From the NCBI GenBank assembly GCA_900659855.1, contig CAACVI010000009.1, forward strand, positions 1 to 58,667: 58,667 nt of DNA, in the 5' to 3' direction. The position numbers were made by a program, and so were the translations under genes. Below are positions 23,511 to 32,163 of the stretch, piece by piece. Position 1 is the first letter of the stretch, and every line of letters starts with the position of its first letter. The notes under the pieces are model-generated. The model was not told the origin of the DNA. It did no database searches and worked only from the letters and a program-made list of their open reading frames with translations. Origin of the DNA: Candidatus Desulfarcum epimagneticum. Its GTDB lineage: Bacteria; Desulfobacterota; Desulfobacteria; Desulfobacterales; CR-1.

Positions 23511-24699
23511 AAAAAATGACAAATTTTTCCGTTTCTTCATTCCAATTTGCCAGCAAAGCCCATCCTATGAAAAACAACGCGTATAACGGCAGGGTCACGT
23601 GCCAGGAAATGAGTTCGGGGATAAAAATATTGGGTCCGAAATATGAATAAATGTCCCATTTCATAAACAGGCTCCTGGATACCGCGTTGGCGATGGAAAA
23701 ACAGAACAGGCCCACGATGATCTTGGTGTTTCCCTCTCCCATGCGCCACAAAGCCGAGCTGGCGCAGCTTCCCAGGAGGATCATCCCGGTCCCGAAGAGG
23801 ATTCCCCCTCCGATGGTGCCCAGGCCCACGGGCTGATACACGCCCATGGTGTCCGGCTGCATGTAGGCCCATTTAATAACCGAGGACCCCAGCGCGTAAA
23901 TGGCCAGGCTCAAACACGCCGTTTTCACCATCTCGCCGTCGCCGGTCATCAGGGGGCATCTGAACACCCGCACAAAGCAGAATCTCGTCCGGTGCATCAC
24001 AATGCCGATGAGAAGCCCCAGGAGGAGCAGTCCCCCGATCTTGGCCTGGTCAAAATAAGAGTACACATAGATCACCCCGATCATGATGAAAAAAAGCGCG
24101 ATTCCCATTCCCGGGTGGACTTTTTTCCAGTCAAACCCCTCGGATTTTTCAGGCTGGGGACGCTGTTTCGGGGCCGGAAGCGATTCCACCTCCCACAGGA
24201 CCAGCTTCAGTCCGAAAAAAGCGCCGATCATGACGCCGATGATCATGGTGAACCCGCCCAGGGAAAGGACGCCGATTCCGGAGTAAAAGGCCCCGCCCAG
24301 GCAGCCGCCGGTCATGGACACGCCCACGCCCATAAGGGAGCCGCCGATGATGCCTTTTAAGTATTCCCGGCCCGAGGCGATCTGCCATTTAAACTGCCGG
24401 CTCAAAAGCGCGGAGACAATGGCCCCGAGAATGATCCCGCCGTTGGAGGCCGAAACCGGATGGAGCAGCGGCGACAGGTCCGGAACATCCTGCTTGATTT
24501 TCACCCCGTATCCGATCCATTCGATCCAGTTTCGGTAGCCGCCGGTGACTCCCCATGGAAAATTCCACAAAAAGATCATCAGAACCAGGATGGCCATGAA
24601 TATTCCGCCCAGCCAGAAGGGCCAGTTGTTTTCAAAGACATGGGAGTAGAGCCTTTTGATGTCTTCCTTCGCAAAACCTAAAAAACTTGTCTCTTCCAT
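23509..24699 (-). CDS. YeeE/YedE-family sulfur transporter
   Basis: A 396-residue integral membrane protein with about ten helices and two internal sulfur-transport repeats: GGSLMGVGVSMTGGCLGGAF (first half) and GGGILFGTGMILLGSCASSAL (second half), each with the small-residue plus Cys motif of thiosulfate-type importers. It probably moves a reduced sulfur species across the inner membrane and heads the operon with tusA and the DsrE-like genes. The start at 24699 (MEETSFLGFAKED) is preceded by AGGAG; an upstream extension is not supported. Confidence 0.82.
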   Translation of the reverse strand: MEETSFLGFAKEDIKRLYSHVFENNWPFWLGGIFMAILVLMIFLWNFPWGVTGGYRNWIEWIGYGVKIKQDVPDLSPLLHPVSASNGGIILGAIVSALLSRQFKWQIASGREYLKGIIGGSLMGVGVSMTGGCLGGAFYSGIGVLSLGGFTMIIGVMIGAFFGLKLVLWEVESLPAPKQRPQPEKSEGFDWKKVHPGMGIALFFIMIGVIYVYSYFDQAKIGGLLLLGLLIGIVMHRTRFCFVRVFRCPLMTGDGEMVKTACLSLAIYALGSSVIKWAYMQPDTMGVYQPVGLGTIGGGILFGTGMILLGSCASSALWRMGEGNTKIIVGLFCFSIANAVSRSLFMKWDIYSYFGPNIFIPELISWHVTLPLYALFFIGWALLANWNEETEKFVIF

Positions 24700-25076
24700 T
24701 TCGCTGAAAGCTCCTTTGTGTGGGGTTATCAATTTAAAACGCGGCGTTTGCCGGCGTCGTTGAAATAAAAAAACGCCAAAGAATTTGAGAAAAAACCCCA
24801 AATCCGCTTTGTCGGACTCCGTTCAGCCGGGCATATATAATAATGACCGACTGTGTGGAATGGCGCAAAATTTATTTTTTCTTAAAGATTTTGAAGGACA
24901 ATTGTCAAAAAAATGACAAAAAAAAAAAGAGAGGTTGAATATCCGTGAATATGCTCAAAAGCCTTGTCTGCGGCCTGTTTAAGAATTTTTATTTACCTAT
25001 ACGAGAAAGCTTTTATTGTCAAGAATAAAATCAAAAATCACGGGCCTGGAAGGACAACGGAACGCCCGGGATTTTG
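24700..25076. other. Gene-free AT-rich spacer
   Basis: This 377-base stretch upstream of the YedE-like gene has no coding signal. On the minus strand TTGACA near 24908 and a TATTATAT patch near 24840 could belong to the sulfur operon promoter, but their spacing does not form one clean site. Confidence 0.4.
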
Positions 25077-25915
25077 GGGTAGGGGCGACCCTTGCGGTCG
25101 TCCTTTCGGGCGCGCCCCGGCGTTCAAAACAAAAAACCCGTTTCGCGTCAACAAAACGGGCGTTGATGGGGGTTTTTGCGGCGGAATTTTTTTCGTTTTC
25201 GATATTCACGGGGGCGGTTGACCGGACAAGGGCGACCGCGGGTCGCCCCTACCCCCGGAACGAATGTCGATGGCGCGCCTTTTGAGGGCAGGCACAGGGG
25301 CCTGCCCCTACGCGATGTCGCGTCGTCCAATCTGCCCCTGCCGGGTTTTTGGCGTAGGGGCGATTCGCGAATCGCCCTTTTGGGCGTGCCCCGGTATTGA
25401 AAACAAACGCCGTTCCGCGTCAATTCGGATGTGGATTCGATGGCAGGGGCGAAAAATTTTTCGCCCTGATCAAACCAAACGACATGGATATGATACGGAC
25501 ATGGATTCGGGGTTTGGGGCGCGCGGGGGATTTTTCGGTTTTTCATATTCACAGGAACGGTTGACCGAACAAGGGCGACCGCAAGGGTCGCCCCTACACC
25601 CGAAACCAATGTCAACGGCGCGCCGATTAAGGGCAGGCACAGGGGCCTGCCCCTACGCGATGTCGCGTCGTCCAATCTGCCCCTGCCGGGTTTTTGGCGT
25701 AGGGGCGATTCGCGAATCGCCCTTTTGGGCGCGCCCCGGTATTGAAAACAAACACCGTTCCGCGTCAACGTGGATGTGGATTCGGTGGCAGGGGCGAAAA
25801 ATTTTTCGCCCCTACGGTTCGCCGACGGGGAAACCATTTGTATGGCGAGGGTCGGCCGACGAGGGGCGGTTCGCGAACCGCCCCTACCCCCGGAACGAAT
25901 GCTGGCGGCCCGCAG
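25077..25915. repeat. Array of nested palindromic repeats
   Basis: Short perfect or near-perfect palindromes recur in a fixed order: GGGGCGACCCTTGCGGTCG-type, GGCAGGCACAGGGGCCTGCC-type, AGGGGCGATTCGCGAATCGC-type, GGGGCGAAAAATTTTTCGCC-type and GGGGCGGTTCGCGAACCGCC-type units, joined by conserved 30-60-base linkers. Two long composite units are visible (about 25280-25600 and 25630-25897). Open frames here are repeat artefacts. The same units occur at 26921, 32504, 33560 and 55063. Confidence 0.85.
25630..25897 (+). repeat. Left direct repeat flanking the conflict locus
   Basis: A composite repeat of about 268 bases that matches 32504-32772 in the same orientation with only scattered differences, including identical linkers such as CGGTTCGCCGACGGGGAAAC. 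The pair encloses the FGE-MoxR-TIR operon. Confidence 0.75.
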
Positions 25916-26035
25916 AATTTGAAATCATCCACAACATCCGGGCGTTTTGTCAGGGATCATTCATGCGGATCGCGCCATAGCCGCCCGACCTGCTCCGCAA
26001 GGCCGGGCCGGCATGGCGCGACTTGCCGGCTGTTT

Positions 26036-26857
26036 CTATGCTGGATGACCTTGGGCAAGACGAAAGCCGAAGTTGACCCAGCGAAAGTCAGGCTCGACCG
26101 AGCCGCGGAGCGCGGAGCGGAGGTTCCAGCCGCTGAGGAACCAGCCCCCGCCGCGTAGCGCGCGGAACGCCCCGCTGTCAGAACCAGCGGGATCCACAGC
26201 CACGCCGGGCTTATATTCTCTCTTGCCGTCGAAACACCATTCTCGCACATTGCCATGCATTTCATAAAGTCCCCATGCGTTGCAGGGAAAAGTTTTCACA
26301 TCCACCGTCTTCCCAAGCTTGCCATCATAATTGCTCTGATCAGTTATGAGGATATCTCCAAAACTGAAAGGAGTTTGGGTTCCGGCACGGCAGGCATACT
26401 CCCATTCCGCCTCGGTGGGAAGGCGAAGATGGAGTCCCGGTATTCTGGAATTGATCTTTTGAATAAACTTCATGCAGTCATTCCAGCTCACGCTGTCTAC
26501 CGGACGTCTTTTTCCTTTAAAACGGCTGGGATTGTCTCCCATCACCGCCTCCCACAGTTCCTGAGTACAGACCGTCTCCCCAAGCCAAAACCCTTTTGTA
26601 AGAACCACTTCATGCAAAAGCTCGTCATCGAAACGCTCCGGCTCGTCCTCCGGCGACCCCATCATGAACTGGCCGGGTTTAATCCAGCAAAAACACTGCC
26701 GAACCCCTTTGTATTCAAACGACATCCACAATCCATATTTTCGGTCCTCCCCCCATTCGCTTGCAAATTCCGGGGGGAACGTTTCCGGCATGGCCGGGTG
26801 TGTGAGGATGGGTTTTTCCTGTGTGGATTTCATTTCGACCTGTTGTTTTGATTGCAT
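26036..26857 (-). CDS. Stand-alone FGE-domain variable protein
   Basis: A 273-residue protein that is almost entirely an FGE-sulfatase/C-type-lectin-fold domain (about 50-270): IKPGQFMMGSPEDEPERFDD, RPVDSVSWNDCMKF, LRLPTEAEWEYACRAG and WGLYEMHGNVREWC. The end RALRGGGW...RSA.RG...EPD..W...GFRLAQGHPA is the form found in DGR target proteins. It lacks any signal peptide. It duplicates the C-terminal domain of the upstream 926-residue protein, with close similarity up to the variable tail. A true formylglycine-generating role is unlikely: the domain is of the degenerate ligand-binding type and no sulfatase is near. The Met start has no strong ribosome-binding site; palindromic repeat DNA lies upstream. 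Confidence 0.8.
   Translation of the reverse strand: MQSKQQVEMKSTQEKPILTHPAMPETFPPEFASEWGEDRKYGLWMSFEYKGVRQCFCWIKPGQFMMGSPEDEPERFDDELLHEVVLTKGFWLGETVCTQELWEAVMGDNPSRFKGKRRPVDSVSWNDCMKFIQKINSRIPGLHLRLPTEAEWEYACRAGTQTPFSFGDILITDQSNYDGKLGKTVDVKTFPCNAWGLYEMHGNVREWCFDGKREYKPGVAVDPAGSDSGAFRALRGGGWFLSGWNLRSALRGSVEPDFRWVNFGFRLAQGHPA
26039..26164 (-). other. DGR-like variable region, copy 1
   Basis: Last 42 codons of the stand-alone FGE gene. Compared with 27044-27169, 14 codons change the amino acid. Thirteen of them sit at the exposed positions that are AAC-type codons in DGR templates (residues after GGGW, after RSA, after RG, around EPD and before GFRLA). The invariant frame codons are nearly identical, and similarity continues past the stop codon into a GCCGGC...GCCGGC inverted repeat like an IMH region. 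Confidence 0.65.
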
Positions 26858-26920
26858 GAAATTTTTGATGGTTCAATTTCCATTTATTTTTAAATATTTC
26901 CGGAGACGGGTTTTTTAAAC

Positions 26921-26950
26921 GAGGGGCGGTTCGCGAACCGCCCCTACCCC
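26921..26950. repeat. Single palindromic repeat unit
   Basis: A GAGGGGCGGTTCGCGAACCG-type unit identical in its core to the unit at 25861-25892, located between the two FGE genes. The linker after it (CCCCGAAATGAATGTCGATG) also matches linkers of the main array. Confidence 0.75.
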
Positions 26951-27040
26951 CGAAATGAATGTCGATGGCACGCCGATGGAAAACCGACATCAGCATCCGG
27001 CGTTTCGGTGGGCCGGCATGGCGACCCCTGCCCGCTCTTT

Positions 27041-29821
27041 CTATGCCGGATGACCTTGGGCAAGGCGAAAGCCCTGGTTATCCCAGTGGACGTCGGGCTC
27101 GTTCACGCCGCGGCTCGCGGAGCGGAGGTACCTGCTTTCGTTGATCCAGCCACCGCCGCGTAGCACGCGGTCCTTCCCGCCAACCTGGCCGGTGGGACTC
27201 AGCGCCACACCGGGCTCATATTTTCTCTTGCCGTCGAAGCACCACTCCCACACATTGCCGTGCATTTCATAAAGGCCCCATGCATTACAGTGAAAAGACT
27301 TCAGATTCACCGTACTGGGAAAAGACTTCACATTCATTGTCTTTTTCTGAGATTTCCACTTTTTTCTCCAGGTGTAAGGATAATTTTCATCATAATGGGC
27401 CTGATAGGTTGTGATGGTGTCCCCAAAACTAAAGGGGGTTTGGGTCCCGGCCCGGCAGGCATACTCCCATTCCGTCTCGGTGGGCAGACGAAGATTCAGA
27501 CACGGAATTTTGGAATTGATCTTTTGGATAAATTCCATACAGTCATACCAGCTCACGCTGTCCACCGGGCGTTTTTCTCCTTTGAATTCGCTTGGATTAT
27601 TTCCCATCACCGCTTCCCACAGTTTCTGAGAGCAGGCCGTGTCCGCCAGCCAGAACCCTTCTGTGATAACCACTTCATGCAAAAGCTCGTCATCAAAACG
27701 CCCCGGCTCGTCCTCTGGAGAACCCATCATAAACCGGCCGGGTTTGATCCAGCGGAAACGCTGTTGAACCCCTGCTATAACGAAATCGGCATACATGCCG
27801 TAATCATCATTTCCGAGTCGGTCGCTCCATCGGGGCCAATAGAATCGCTGATCCAGCTCTTCGCCCTGCGGAATGAGAAACAATCCATTTTTATCCCGTC
27901 CCACGGCCTCGGCCCAGGACGGTCTTTCCAGGGATGTGACCGTCAGATCGTCATGATCGGTATGCAAAACCAGACGGTTGGAATCCGAAATGGGAATTTG
28001 GAGCGGTTTCCCGGGGGAAAGATAAAAGAGATCGGATTCTCCGCCATCTTCATCCATCCATTCCGCCTGGAGCGTAAAATCCCCGGAAGTCAATTCCGCC
28101 ACCGGACTGCCCACCGCGCTCCACCCCTCCGGGCCGACTTCGAGTGCGGCGCTCTTGTCGCAAACCACAAACTGTTCGCCCCTTTGAGAGACCTTCAGGT
28201 GAAGCGGGGGGCCGGAATCCTCAAACACCCATGCGATCCTGGACGCATCCATTTGCCGGGGCAGTTTGCAGGACCCTTTCAGACATCTTTCCCGGTTGAT
28301 GATTCCCCACGCCGCCGCGAGGGCCTCGCTCTTTTCCCACATGTTCGGGTGGTCGAATCTTCGGGCGGTGAGTCTGTCAAACCACGCGGTTTCACCACCA
28401 TGCTCCGAAAGGGCGCCCTGCAAAATGGTGGCCACAAACCGGCGCATGAACATTTCCGCCCTGCCCGTGTCTCTCCCCGCCAGCGCCCCGGCGATGAAGG
28501 CTTCCTCCCCCTTCAACGCGTCCGAAAAATAAGAATGGCGATTTTGAATCACATCCAGAACCTTGTCGCGGAATTTTTCGGGTTTTTTTTCTAAAAACCG
28601 TTCAAAATAATCGTCAATGACCTCGTTTTTTAACGCGAAACCCAGGGAGCAGGCGTGTGTGTCCTCATGATTCCAGACGGCGGCCTCTGTTCCGGCGTCC
28701 ACGCTTTTGCGCGGAAGAAGCAGCCTGATGGCCCGAAGCAGGGCGTTTTCCACCCACACAGCCGGGGATAAAAGCCCCAAGAGCCGTTTGGCCCGGGCCT
28801 TTTCGGCCTTTTCATCCGGCGGTTTTTCAAGGGAAAGGGGCGTTTTGATTCGGCGGGACGCGTCCATTCTGGGAAGGCGGCGTCCCCGGTCCCAGCGGAC
28901 CACCTGGAAAACGCCGGTCCATTCCTTTTCCCACCGCCCAGGCGGGCAGGGATTTAAAACCACCGGGACAAAACCGGCCCGTCTGAGCCGTTTTCCGAAC
29001 CGGAGCCATGATTTTAAAAACCTTCCGGTGGAATCAAAGGCGCCGAGATCGCTTGCGATGAGCACAGGGCTTCCCGGCTCCGGCGCCCCGGGGCGCGTTT
29101 TTCGCCGGTCATCCCCCCATTTTCTCCAGGACTCTTCCGGGCCGTTTTCCAGTATATAGGTTTCCAGACCCAGCCGCCCGCGAAGTTTCTCAATCCCCTT
29201 TTGAAGCCCGGACATATCCGACCAGAACGGGGTCAGGCGTGTGTCGAAATCAAGCAGCAGACGGCAGACAGGCGCCCATGCCTTTTTTTGTTCCCGGGGA
29301 AACGCGTCCACAGGCGCCAGCCGGGCCGCCTCCTCCGGGGCTTTGGCCATATCGATTTGACGGGTCTCATGGGTCATTCCCAGGGCGCTTTTGAGAAACG
29401 GCCACATCTGAAACCAGGGAACCAGGGGGGGCTGCTTGGGGGGGGCGATGTCGAGGTTCCGGCGGACCTCTCCGGGCGCAAAAGCGATTGTGTCATCGAT
29501 CCATGCAGGTCTTTCTTTTTTCTCTTTTTCTTTCGTCTTATGACCGGACACCCGCCAGAACCGGGCTTTTTCTTCCGGCTCGAAATAATGCGTCACATCC
29601 TGGGCGTCTGTTTCAGAGGGTTTGATTCCTTCCCGGGAAGGGGGTTTTCTTTTTAAAGGAAGGTCTTCTTTTTTTTCAATCCGGGCATACCCCACCAGAT
29701 CGGCGGCCATATCCAGGCCCTCTTCGCCGAAACGGGTCATCAGGCGAACCAGGTCCCCTCTTCCCGCAGGGGCGTTTCCCCTTTGGGAAAGGGATTTTAA
29801 TGGGGCAGGGTCCGGACTCAT
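27041..29821 (-). CDS. vWA-like conflict protein with C-terminal FGE sensor
   Basis: A 926-residue protein. The N-terminal two thirds resemble the SAV_2336-type proteins encoded next to MoxR ATPases: a charged N terminus, then a degenerate vWA-like region (about 185-345) with LLLDFDTRLTPFW and LIASDLGAF but no intact MIDAS motif, then a helical stretch (350-540). A beta-rich part (550-680) leads to the FGE/C-type-lectin domain from about residue 690 with PGRFMMGSPEDEPGRFDD and LRLPTETEWEYACRAG, ending in the variable tail RVLRGGGW...GFRLAQGHPA. The start overlaps the MoxR stop by four bases (ATGA). Family assignment of the N-terminal part is from memory and moderate. It probably couples ligand recognition to the ATPase and TIR effector. 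Confidence 0.75.
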   Translation of the reverse strand: MSPDPAPLKSLSQRGNAPAGRGDLVRLMTRFGEEGLDMAADLVGYARIEKKEDLPLKRKPPSREGIKPSETDAQDVTHYFEPEEKARFWRVSGHKTKEKEKKERPAWIDDTIAFAPGEVRRNLDIAPPKQPPLVPWFQMWPFLKSALGMTHETRQIDMAKAPEEAARLAPVDAFPREQKKAWAPVCRLLLDFDTRLTPFWSDMSGLQKGIEKLRGRLGLETYILENGPEESWRKWGDDRRKTRPGAPEPGSPVLIASDLGAFDSTGRFLKSWLRFGKRLRRAGFVPVVLNPCPPGRWEKEWTGVFQVVRWDRGRRLPRMDASRRIKTPLSLEKPPDEKAEKARAKRLLGLLSPAVWVENALLRAIRLLLPRKSVDAGTEAAVWNHEDTHACSLGFALKNEVIDDYFERFLEKKPEKFRDKVLDVIQNRHSYFSDALKGEEAFIAGALAGRDTGRAEMFMRRFVATILQGALSEHGGETAWFDRLTARRFDHPNMWEKSEALAAAWGIINRERCLKGSCKLPRQMDASRIAWVFEDSGPPLHLKVSQRGEQFVVCDKSAALEVGPEGWSAVGSPVAELTSGDFTLQAEWMDEDGGESDLFYLSPGKPLQIPISDSNRLVLHTDHDDLTVTSLERPSWAEAVGRDKNGLFLIPQGEELDQRFYWPRWSDRLGNDDYGMYADFVIAGVQQRFRWIKPGRFMMGSPEDEPGRFDDELLHEVVITEGFWLADTACSQKLWEAVMGNNPSEFKGEKRPVDSVSWYDCMEFIQKINSKIPCLNLRLPTETEWEYACRAGTQTPFSFGDTITTYQAHYDENYPYTWRKKWKSQKKTMNVKSFPSTVNLKSFHCNAWGLYEMHGNVWEWCFDGKRKYEPGVALSPTGQVGGKDRVLRGGGWINESRYLRSASRGVNEPDVHWDNQGFRLAQGHPA
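27044..27169 (-). other. DGR-like variable region, copy 2
   Basis: Last 42 codons of the 926-residue gene. The variable codons read ATC AAC GAA AGC AGG TAC ... AGC ... GTG AAC ... GTC CAC ... GAT ... CAG, against TTC CTC AGC GGC TGG AAC ... CTC ... TCG GTC ... TTT CGC ... GTC ... TTC in copy 1. Many end in C, as expected if template AAC codons were mutated at their adenines. The closing GGC TTT CGC CTT GCC segment is almost the same in both copies. Confidence 0.65.
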
Positions 29822-30783
29822 GGACGGCTCTCTTCGGGGTATTTTTGAAGGGCGAACTCGCTTATTTCATTAAGAACTTTAAGCTGCTCTTTTTCATCGC
29901 CCCCTATTTCGTCCAGCGCCCGTAAGATATCAAGATATTCGGCCTGGCCCGGCGCGGGCAGGGCCTGATCCAGGGCCTCTTTTCGGTCGTTCCACAATTG
30001 GCTCGCGGCTTCTTTAAGGATTTTTTCCGGGCAGTCGGGAAAATGAAGCTTTCCCTTTTCCATGAGCCACGGGATCAGCTCGTCTTTTTTTTCCGGAAGC
30101 TTGAGACGCAGGACCATGCAGCGCCTGAGAAAGGCGGAGGGAAGCTCCCGCTCCTCGTTTGTGGTGATGACCACCAGGGGAGGCGGCGCGTTTTCGGCAA
30201 GGCCCACGGACTCATCCATATACGGAACGGCAAAGGCGCCGTTTCCCAGGGTCTCCAAAAGGCCGTTGGGAAGGTCGGCGTCGGCTTTGTCTATTTCGTC
30301 GATCAAAAGCGCGCATCCATCCTGCGGTTTCCAGCCCCGGGGTTTTTCCGGTTTTCGGAATCCGCCCGAGCTTTTTTCAAACTGTTCTTCCGCCGACTCC
30401 CAGTCAAAGGCCCACCACAAAGCCCCGGGGCTCAAAAATCTTAAGGGGTCCAGCATTTTTTCTTTGTATTCCGCCTTGCCCGACACGCCGATGGCCTGGG
30501 CCTCGCCCAGGCGCCCCACAGCGTCGAAATGCCACTGGAGTTCCCGGCATTCGCTCCCCGCGTGGACCACCTCACACACAAACGCCCGCCCCAGGACATG
30601 GGCGGCGGCCCGGGCCAATTGGCTTTTCCCGGTTCCCGGCTCTCCCCGAACCAGAAGCGGCCTTTGGGCGGCCAGCGCGGCCCGGATGGCCCACGCGCTT
30701 TTTTCATCAAACACATGAACTGTCTGGGGCCATGAGCCCACGGGCGGAAGATTGATTTTTTCGTTGGGTTTTATGTCAGTCAT
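29818..30783 (-). CDS. MoxR-family AAA+ ATPase
   Basis: A 321-residue AAA+ protein. Walker A GEPGTGKS at residues 47-54, Walker B ALLIDEID at 158-165, sensor-1 TTNE at 207-210 and an arginine-finger-like LRRC at 218-221 are intact, so it should hydrolyse ATP and form rings. MoxR ATPases remodel partner proteins, often together with vWA-domain proteins; here the partner is the 926-residue vWA-like/FGE protein whose start overlaps this stop. It begins six bases after the TIR gene, giving a tight TIR-MoxR-vWA/FGE operon. Confidence 0.88.
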   Translation of the reverse strand: MTDIKPNEKINLPPVGSWPQTVHVFDEKSAWAIRAALAAQRPLLVRGEPGTGKSQLARAAAHVLGRAFVCEVVHAGSECRELQWHFDAVGRLGEAQAIGVSGKAEYKEKMLDPLRFLSPGALWWAFDWESAEEQFEKSSGGFRKPEKPRGWKPQDGCALLIDEIDKADADLPNGLLETLGNGAFAVPYMDESVGLAENAPPPLVVITTNEERELPSAFLRRCMVLRLKLPEKKDELIPWLMEKGKLHFPDCPEKILKEAASQLWNDRKEALDQALPAPGQAEYLDILRALDEIGGDEKEQLKVLNEISEFALQKYPEESRP

Positions 30784-30789
30784 GTTTTT

Positions 30790-32163
30790 TTACTCCGGTC
30801 TGTTTTCGAAAAATTCCAGCAAAGCGCCATTTAAGTCTATTTCAGACACAATAAAGACGTCGTCTCCTTTTTCAATTGACATCTGCACAAACTTCAATGC
30901 GGGCAAATGGGATTCGCTACACAGCTTGTGATAAACATCTATATCGTTAAAAGCGTTTTCGTCGGGATTCGTTCTGATGCATATATAGTGATACTCTTGT
31001 TTCTTGTTGAGTCTTCCAATTCTCGCGTTCAACTTTTTAATCTCCAGTTCAGACAACTCTGCCGGAGGGTCTGTTTTGTAAACGGCCCGGTATATTTGGC
31101 GTTCAAGAGATAAAAGTCTGCCATCTGTTTCCCACCCGTCATCTGGCCCGCAAGAATTCATCCATCCTTTCCCATAAACATTGGTCCCATCCTGATCACA
31201 ACCAAACCGTGCAAAAGAATCTTTTAAAGCGGTAAAAACAATTTCCACCCCGGCCTCCGTTTCCACAGGAAATTTTATGCTTTCTATTTCAAAATCATCT
31301 CTGTTTTCATGGACCCATTCGTAATCCACAGAAAGCATGACCAGCCGGCCAATGATAGAAAGGGAATTTTTCCACAAATATTTGACAAGATCGAAATCTC
31401 CGCCCTCATCTTTTATGGAGTTGGAACAGTCTTGAAACGCCAAATCCATGATGGGGCATATGGCGTCAACGATATCCTCACTTATCAACATATCGGAAAT
31501 TTTTTCGCTTGTGTCGCCCCCCTTCTTTTCATCGTTCATCATGCCCTTCATCATGACCTTAATTTCAGGGGGTTTGTCTTGTTCATAAATGACGTTTATG
31601 AGAGCTTCGCGAAACGGTTTCATCTTATCCTGGGAAAGGATTCGGCGGATTTTCTTTTTGATATGATTCAGGGTTTCATCCGGTGGGCGGGAAACGTCGT
31701 TTTTTGTCGGTTCTGGCAGGTCAACGTTTCCCTCCCTTTCTTCGACTTTCTTCCCGGTGATTCCCCAAATCAATTTTTTGAGACCTTTCTGGTCATTGAT
31801 ACCTTTGAACTTTATCCATTTTCTGTTTCCGAGGATTGTGCCATCCTCCGGCTTTTTTCCTCCTGGAATTAAAACGGGAATGACTCGAAATTCTTTATTT
31901 TTAATTTGAAGACCCAACACGACATCTATTTCTTCTTGCTGCCAGTCCCCTATTCCGCTTTTCCCCAAAAAAACGGCGCATGAATTTGAAAGTTTCATGC
32001 CATTTTCAAGGTTTGGAATAGTTTTCCCACCGGGGATCAAATCCCAATCATCAAACCAAACCCGCAACTTCAATTCCTTGATCAGATAGGAAGCGATTGT
32101 TTCAACAAAATCCCGTTCTTTAGAATTGTAGCTGATAAAAACATCAAATTTTTCTTCAGTCAT
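30790..32163 (-). CDS. TIR-domain effector protein
   Basis: A 457-residue protein with an N-terminal TIR domain (about 1-140): FDVFISYNSKERDF, RVWFDDWDLIPG and CAVFLGKSGIGDWQQEE, with E77 or E78 as the candidate NADase catalytic glutamate. The C-terminal ~300 residues are acidic and helical and not recognised; they may sense or bind the MoxR/FGE partners. TIR domains in bacterial conflict systems usually cleave NAD+ or make signalling nucleotides. The start at 32163 (MTEEKFDVF) is chosen because a longer frame adds non-conserved residues; it overlaps an upstream 63-codon frame by eight bases. The base composition is lower in GC than the neighbours, suggesting acquisition. Confidence 0.82.
   Translation of the reverse strand: MTEEKFDVFISYNSKERDFVETIASYLIKELKLRVWFDDWDLIPGGKTIPNLENGMKLSNSCAVFLGKSGIGDWQQEEIDVVLGLQIKNKEFRVIPVLIPGGKKPEDGTILGNRKWIKFKGINDQKGLKKLIWGITGKKVEEREGNVDLPEPTKNDVSRPPDETLNHIKKKIRRILSQDKMKPFREALINVIYEQDKPPEIKVMMKGMMNDEKKGGDTSEKISDMLISEDIVDAICPIMDLAFQDCSNSIKDEGGDFDLVKYLWKNSLSIIGRLVMLSVDYEWVHENRDDFEIESIKFPVETEAGVEIVFTALKDSFARFGCDQDGTNVYGKGWMNSCGPDDGWETDGRLLSLERQIYRAVYKTDPPAELSELEIKKLNARIGRLNKKQEYHYICIRTNPDENAFNDIDVYHKLCSESHLPALKFVQMSIEKGDDVFIVSEIDLNGALLEFFENRPE

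Noticed and set aside
25148-25837. 229-residue frame in the repeat array
   Set aside because: It is formed by translating palindromic repeats, with internal duplicated segments (for example ESPLRQKPGRGRLDDATSRR twice) and no family match.
25077-25915. CRISPR-like array
   Set aside because: Units differ in type and spacing, spacers are conserved linkers rather than unique sequences, and no cas gene is near.
26036-29821. Sulfatase-activating formylglycine-generating enzyme
   Set aside because: No sulfatase is near, the domains are fused to a vWA-like protein or stand alone, and the tails have the form of ligand-binding DGR targets rather than the enzyme active site.
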